DNA of 64,000 nt from Sphingomonas sp. PP-F2F-G114-C0414 (GTDB lineage Bacteria > Pseudomonadota > Alphaproteobacteria > Sphingomonadales > Sphingomonadaceae), in NCBI RefSeq assembly GCF_003688595.1, contig NZ_RCWT01000017.1:1-64000 (forward strand). Reading direction: 5' to 3'. Shown here piece by piece: positions 60,988 to 64,000 of the stretch. Each line of letters opens with the position of its first letter. Within the stretch, counting starts at the first letter, position 1. A program made the translations under genes and the position numbers. The notes beneath the pieces were generated by a model. That model was not told the origin of the DNA. It made no database searches and saw nothing but the letters and a program-made list of their open reading frames with translations.

Positions 60988-62314
60988 TTACAAAGCCAGC
61001 GCTTCATCGACGGCGCCGACCTGCGCCCCGTCGCGCAGGCCGAGAGCGTTGGTGAGGCCGGTGCGGCTGTCGGTATAGACGGCCGCGCTGGTTTTGGCCC
61101 TTCTGATCGCGACATACACCGAAGCCGCATCGACGGTGTTGGCCCTGAACGACTCCAGATGCGCCAAGACCCGATCGCACGTCGCGCCGCCCGTCCTCGC
61201 GCTCGACGACCATGCTGGACCCCACGGGGTCGATCGCGACCACCTCGGCCGTGTCCCCGTTGTGCCGCTCAGCGCGGTAGTTGTTGCGGGTGAACTGCAC
61301 CTTGTCGCCGGCCCTGAACTCCTGCTCGACCTCGACGAACGCCTCGGCCTGTGCGCTGCCCCAGCGGGCGGGTTGCCAGTCGTGGGCCTTGCCCTTGTCG
61401 GGGACGAGCCGGACGGTGCCGCGCTCGGCCTCGACCGCCTCCACGCGGTAGCCGATCCCGGCACGCGGCCGGCCCTTCTCCGACTTGCGGAACGCGACGA
61501 TGTCGCCGGGCTGGTAGCTGGCCGCACGCTTGGCCTCGGCGCGGGTGAGTCCGCGCGATTCGAGTACGGTCGCAACCATGGCATCCTCGCCGAGCGTGCC
61601 ATCGCGGACGAGCGCGGCGCGGATGGCGTCGATCAGCTCCTGCCGGCCCTGACGGGTCGGGTCGAGCACCAGCGTCCGGGCGCGGTCTTCGCGGTACAGC
61701 GCGGCGAAGTCGCGGGCGAGGACGGCTTGGCGGGTCTGGGTGTCGGGCTGTTCGACGACGCGCCCGCCTCCGGCGTCGAGCGCCGCGAATGCTGCCTGGG
61801 CGTTGCCGTCGAGCATGGCTTCGACGGCCTTGCGGGTCTCCGGGTTCGATTGCCGGACGATTTCCTCCAGCCTGAACGTCGCCATGCCGTGGTCCTGGAG
61901 CTGGCCGAAGGCTCTGCCGGCTTCGACGGAGCCGAGCTGATCGACGTCGCCGACGAGGACGAGCCGGGCACCCTCGGCTCGGGCCTGGGCGAGCAGCGCC
62001 TCGGCGTCGCGGGCGCCGAGCATGGAGGCCTCGTCGACCACCCACACCTTGGGCGGGTGCTCGCCGCAGTCGATGGTGCTGGTGGTGCCGAGCATCCTGG
62101 CGACGGTCATGTGCTCGGTGCCGATCGCGTTGCCCAGCACGGACGCGGCAGTTGCGGTCGGTGCGAGCGCGCGGACCTCGAACCCCCGATCGCGGGCAGC
62201 TCGGGCGTAGGTGGCGAGAACGGTCGTGGTCTTGGCGGTGCCGGCGCTGCCCTGGATGCCGGTCACCGCGTGGGGCGATAGCAGCAGCCCCATGGTGGCG
62301 TCGCGCTTTCCCAC
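60988..62314 (-). pseudogene. MobF conjugative relaxase/helicase (TraA-like) relic
   Basis: The frame from 62314 carries the helicase part of a TraA/TraI-type relaxase: Walker A GIQGSAGTAKTTTV, Walker B KVWVVDEASML, VLVGDVDQLGSVEAG, and FRLEEIVRQSNPETR. The N-terminal relaxase domain is missing, because the sequence starts at the ATPase. Near 61180, after EREDGRRDV, a deletion shifts the frame. The true C-terminal part (ESFRANTVDAASVYVAI, RAKTSAAVYTDSR) continues in another frame to 60988. So it is broken at both the front and the end and cannot initiate DNA transfer. Confidence 0.8.
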
Positions 62315-62636
62315 CCGGTTCGTCTACGAACTGGCCTGGGCCGGCGAAGGCGAAGCCGGCGCGCCGTTCGTCATGGGGCTGATCGACGTCGATGCGTTGC
62401 GGGGGCAACGCCCCGCTCAGGACAGGTATGACGACGAACGGTCGGGGTCGGATGGCGATCGGTCGGCCCCTGGTCGGGGTGCAGTCGGGCCTCGGTCGGT
62501 GAACGGTGGCCCCCTCGAATCCACCAAAACCGCAGGTATCGTGCGGCCTCCAGCGCCGTGTCCCGCGCCGTCCCCGGAAACCACGCCGTCGGTCGCTGGC
62601 GGCGAACGCCGGTCATACGCCCACGCTGCCCGCTGA
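62310..62636 (+). pseudogene. C-terminal remnant of a gene normally upstream of the recombinase
   Basis: From about 62310 the plus strand encodes TRFVYELAWAGEGEAGAPFV and MGLIDVDALRG, followed by a Pro/Ser-rich tail to a TGA at 62636. The piece looks like the end of a DNA-binding or replication-type protein often found directly before such recombinases. Everything upstream in this frame is antisense to the relaxase relic, so the gene has lost its front at the junction near 62310. The TGATG overlap with the recombinase is kept. Confidence 0.5.
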
Positions 62637-63663
62637 TGCCGCGCCGCGCGCTTCCCCCGCTGCCGGGTCGGCACGATCCGGACAGCCTTGCTTCGCACAT
62701 GGAGCGGTTCCTGTCGGCGCTCGCGGTGCGCAACTACTCACCGGCCACCATCTTGGACCGACGCCACAGCGTGGCGACGTTCATCCTGTGGTGCGGCGAA
62801 CGCGGCATCGAGCGGCCCTATGAAGTGACCAAGCCGATCCTGGAGCGGTTCCAGCGCCACCTCTATTATCACCGCAAGAGCAACGGCGAGCCGCTGACGT
62901 TCCGCACGCAGGCAGCCCGGATGGTCCCCCTGCGCGCCTGGTCAAATGGCTCGCGCGCGAGAATCATATCGAGAATCGTATCCTGTCCAACCCGGCCTCC
63001 GAGCTGGAGTTGCCGCGTCCTGAGCGGCGTCTGCCGGCCGTAGTGTTGACGGCCGAGGAAGCCGAGGCGGTAATGGCGGTGCCGGACATCGCGGTGCCGC
63101 TCGGCCTTCGCGACCGCGCCATGCTGGAGCTGCTCTACGCGACTGCGATCCGGCGCGGCGAGCTGATCGCGCTCAAACTGTATGACGTGGACTATGCCCG
63201 TTCGACGCTCATCGTCCGGCAGGGCAAGGGCAACAAGGACCGGGTGGTGCCGCTCGGCGAGCGCGCCAAGGCCTGGCCGGTCGCCTACCGCGACCGCGTG
63301 CGTCCCGGCCTGGTGGTCGGCCGCGACCCCGGCACGCTGTTCCTCAGCCGCGACGGGCATGCGCTGGAAGCCAAGCGCCTGTCGGAGAAGGTGCGCGGCC
63401 ACGTCGCCACGGCCGGCATCGGCAAGCCCGGCTCGTGCCATCTGCTGCGCCACACGGCCGCGACGCTGATGCTGGAGGGCGGGGCCGATATCCGGTTCAT
63501 CCAGGCCCTGCTCGGCCATGAAAGCCTGGAGACGAGGCAGATCTACACCCGCGTGTCGATCGCCAAGCTGGCCGAGATCCACGCCGCCACGCACCCCGGC
63601 GCGCGCCTGGTCCGCGACCGTGCCCTCCTGGACGCCGCGCTCGCCGACGACGGCAAGGACTGA
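62636..63663 (+). pseudogene. Tyrosine recombinase/integrase with single-base frameshift
   Basis: The first frame (62636-about 62942, MERFLSALAVRNYSPATIL, GIERPYEVTKPILERF, TFRTQAARMVPLRAW) is a complete SAM-like core-binding domain. The catalytic domain continues in a second frame from about 62943 (WLARENHIENRILSNPASE, LPAVVLTAEEAEAV). Catalytic residues are all there: Arg in ATAIRRGEL, Lys in RQGKGNKDR, HLLRH, LLGH and Tyr in RQIYTRVS. One T appears to be missing after GCCTGG (TTCAAATGG expected, TCAAATGG found). It could be a true mutation or a sequencing error. Confidence 0.8.
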
Positions 63664-63667
63664 ATAG

Positions 63668-63698
63668 CCCAGAGGCTATGGACAAATTATAGCCTGGG
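63668..63698. promoter_or_regulatory. Imperfect inverted repeat before toxin gene
   Basis: CCCAGAGGCTAT (63668-63679) and ATAGCCTGGG (63689-63698) are inverted copies with a two-base insertion in one arm. The element directly precedes the toxin-like gene and follows the recombinase stop. It may be an operator for a toxin-antitoxin unit or a terminator stem. Confidence 0.35.
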
Positions 63699-63713
63699 AG
63701 GTATATAGCGCCC

Positions 63714-64000
63714 ATGCCGTGGATGGTCAGCAATCATGATGCGTTCGACCCCGAATACGATCTGCTGCCCGAAGCGGTTCAGGACGAGCTGCTGGCGCTG
63801 ACCGGCCTGTTGGAGGTCTATGGTCCCCAGCTCGGTCGCCCGCACGCTGACACACTCTCCGGCTCGAAGCACAAGAACATGAAGGAGCTGCGGTTCGATG
63901 CCGATGGTGGTGTGTGGCGCGTGGCGTTCGCGTTCGATCCCGAGCGGCAGGCGATCGTGTTGGTTGCGGGCGACAAGGCAGGTGTGGCGCATAAGCGGTT
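63714..64000 (+). CDS. RelE/HigB-like type II toxin, partial at right edge
   Basis: The frame from ATG 63714 encodes at least 95 residues: FDPEYDLLPEAVQDELLALT, LLEVYGPQLGRPHADTLSGS, KHKNMKELRFDADGGVWRVA, FAFDPERQAIVL. This is the ParE/RelE-fold HigB pattern (helix pair, then KELRF and WRVAF strands). Such toxins are ribosome-dependent mRNA cutters. The antitoxin, which usually follows, lies outside the window. GGGAGG stands 11 bases before the ATG, and the ATG at 63723 is an alternative. Confidence 0.8.
   Translation, partial: MPWMVSNHDAFDPEYDLLPEAVQDELLALTGLLEVYGPQLGRPHADTLSGSKHKNMKELRFDADGGVWRVAFAFDPERQAIVLVAGDKAGVAHKR

Overview
The window looks like a chromosome segment of a sphingomonad (Alphaproteobacteria, Sphingomonas-like). 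The left two thirds are strongly GC-rich. They carry alphaproteobacterial housekeeping genes (purEK, gpmA, rpmJ, lysA), a MucR/Ros regulator, a FixL/FixJ-like two-component pair, and the paired palindromic intergenic repeats seen in this group. No rRNA and no complete tRNA gene was found.

Layout. 1-95 is the end of an IS3-type element cut by the window edge. 261-23218 is core chromosome: purine synthesis (purK, purE), gpmA, an M14 peptidase with a lipoprotein, rpmJ and a HAD phosphatase, two divergent L,D-transpeptidases, a glycosyltransferase coupled to an aminotransferase-flavoprotein fusion, an S15-type hydrolase, an M16 protease, MucR, a dienelactone hydrolase, lysA, a three-gene small-protein cluster and a hybrid histidine kinase. 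23519-27400 is a TetR-controlled redox cluster (SDR, zinc-less NADP oxidoreductase, alpha/beta hydrolase) that contains three gene relics: an internally deleted Old Yellow Enzyme, a thioesterase N-terminus and an MBL-hydrolase N-terminus. Then come a secreted unknown protein, a PL9-like pectate lyase, a two-component system, a heavy-metal RND tripartite efflux operon ending in an MgtC relic, and a fluoride riboswitch in front of a CLC-type transporter.

From about 41800 the window becomes mobile and visibly more AT-rich. It starts with a P4-type integrase relic, a 14-base copy of a tRNA 3' end, an AlpA-like regulator, a MerR-like protein and a complete IS5-family element. The island core (44.5-61 kb) is a VirB-type secretion locus (virB2, B3, B4, B6, B8, B9, B10, B11). 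With it are three related small exported two-cysteine proteins, one of them between virB9 and virB10, and an exported DUF4214/beta-helix protein. Divergent from it run a second VirB2-like pilin, a short YD-repeat protein and a 1461-residue Rhs/YD-repeat protein with a variable C-terminal tip, followed by an overlapping small acidic gene that is probably its immunity gene. No VirD4, VirB1, VirB5, VirB7 or intact relaxase is visible.

The right end is a junction of broken mobile genes: a doubly truncated MobF relaxase/helicase relic, the tail of a protein that runs into a frameshifted tyrosine recombinase, and a RelE/HigB-like toxin gene cut by the window edge.

The most promising system is the VirB locus without a visible coupling protein or relaxase. 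It is packed together with a family of small disulfide-type exported proteins, a beta-helix protein and an Rhs toxin/immunity pair, which suggests effector or surface delivery rather than, or in addition to, conjugation.
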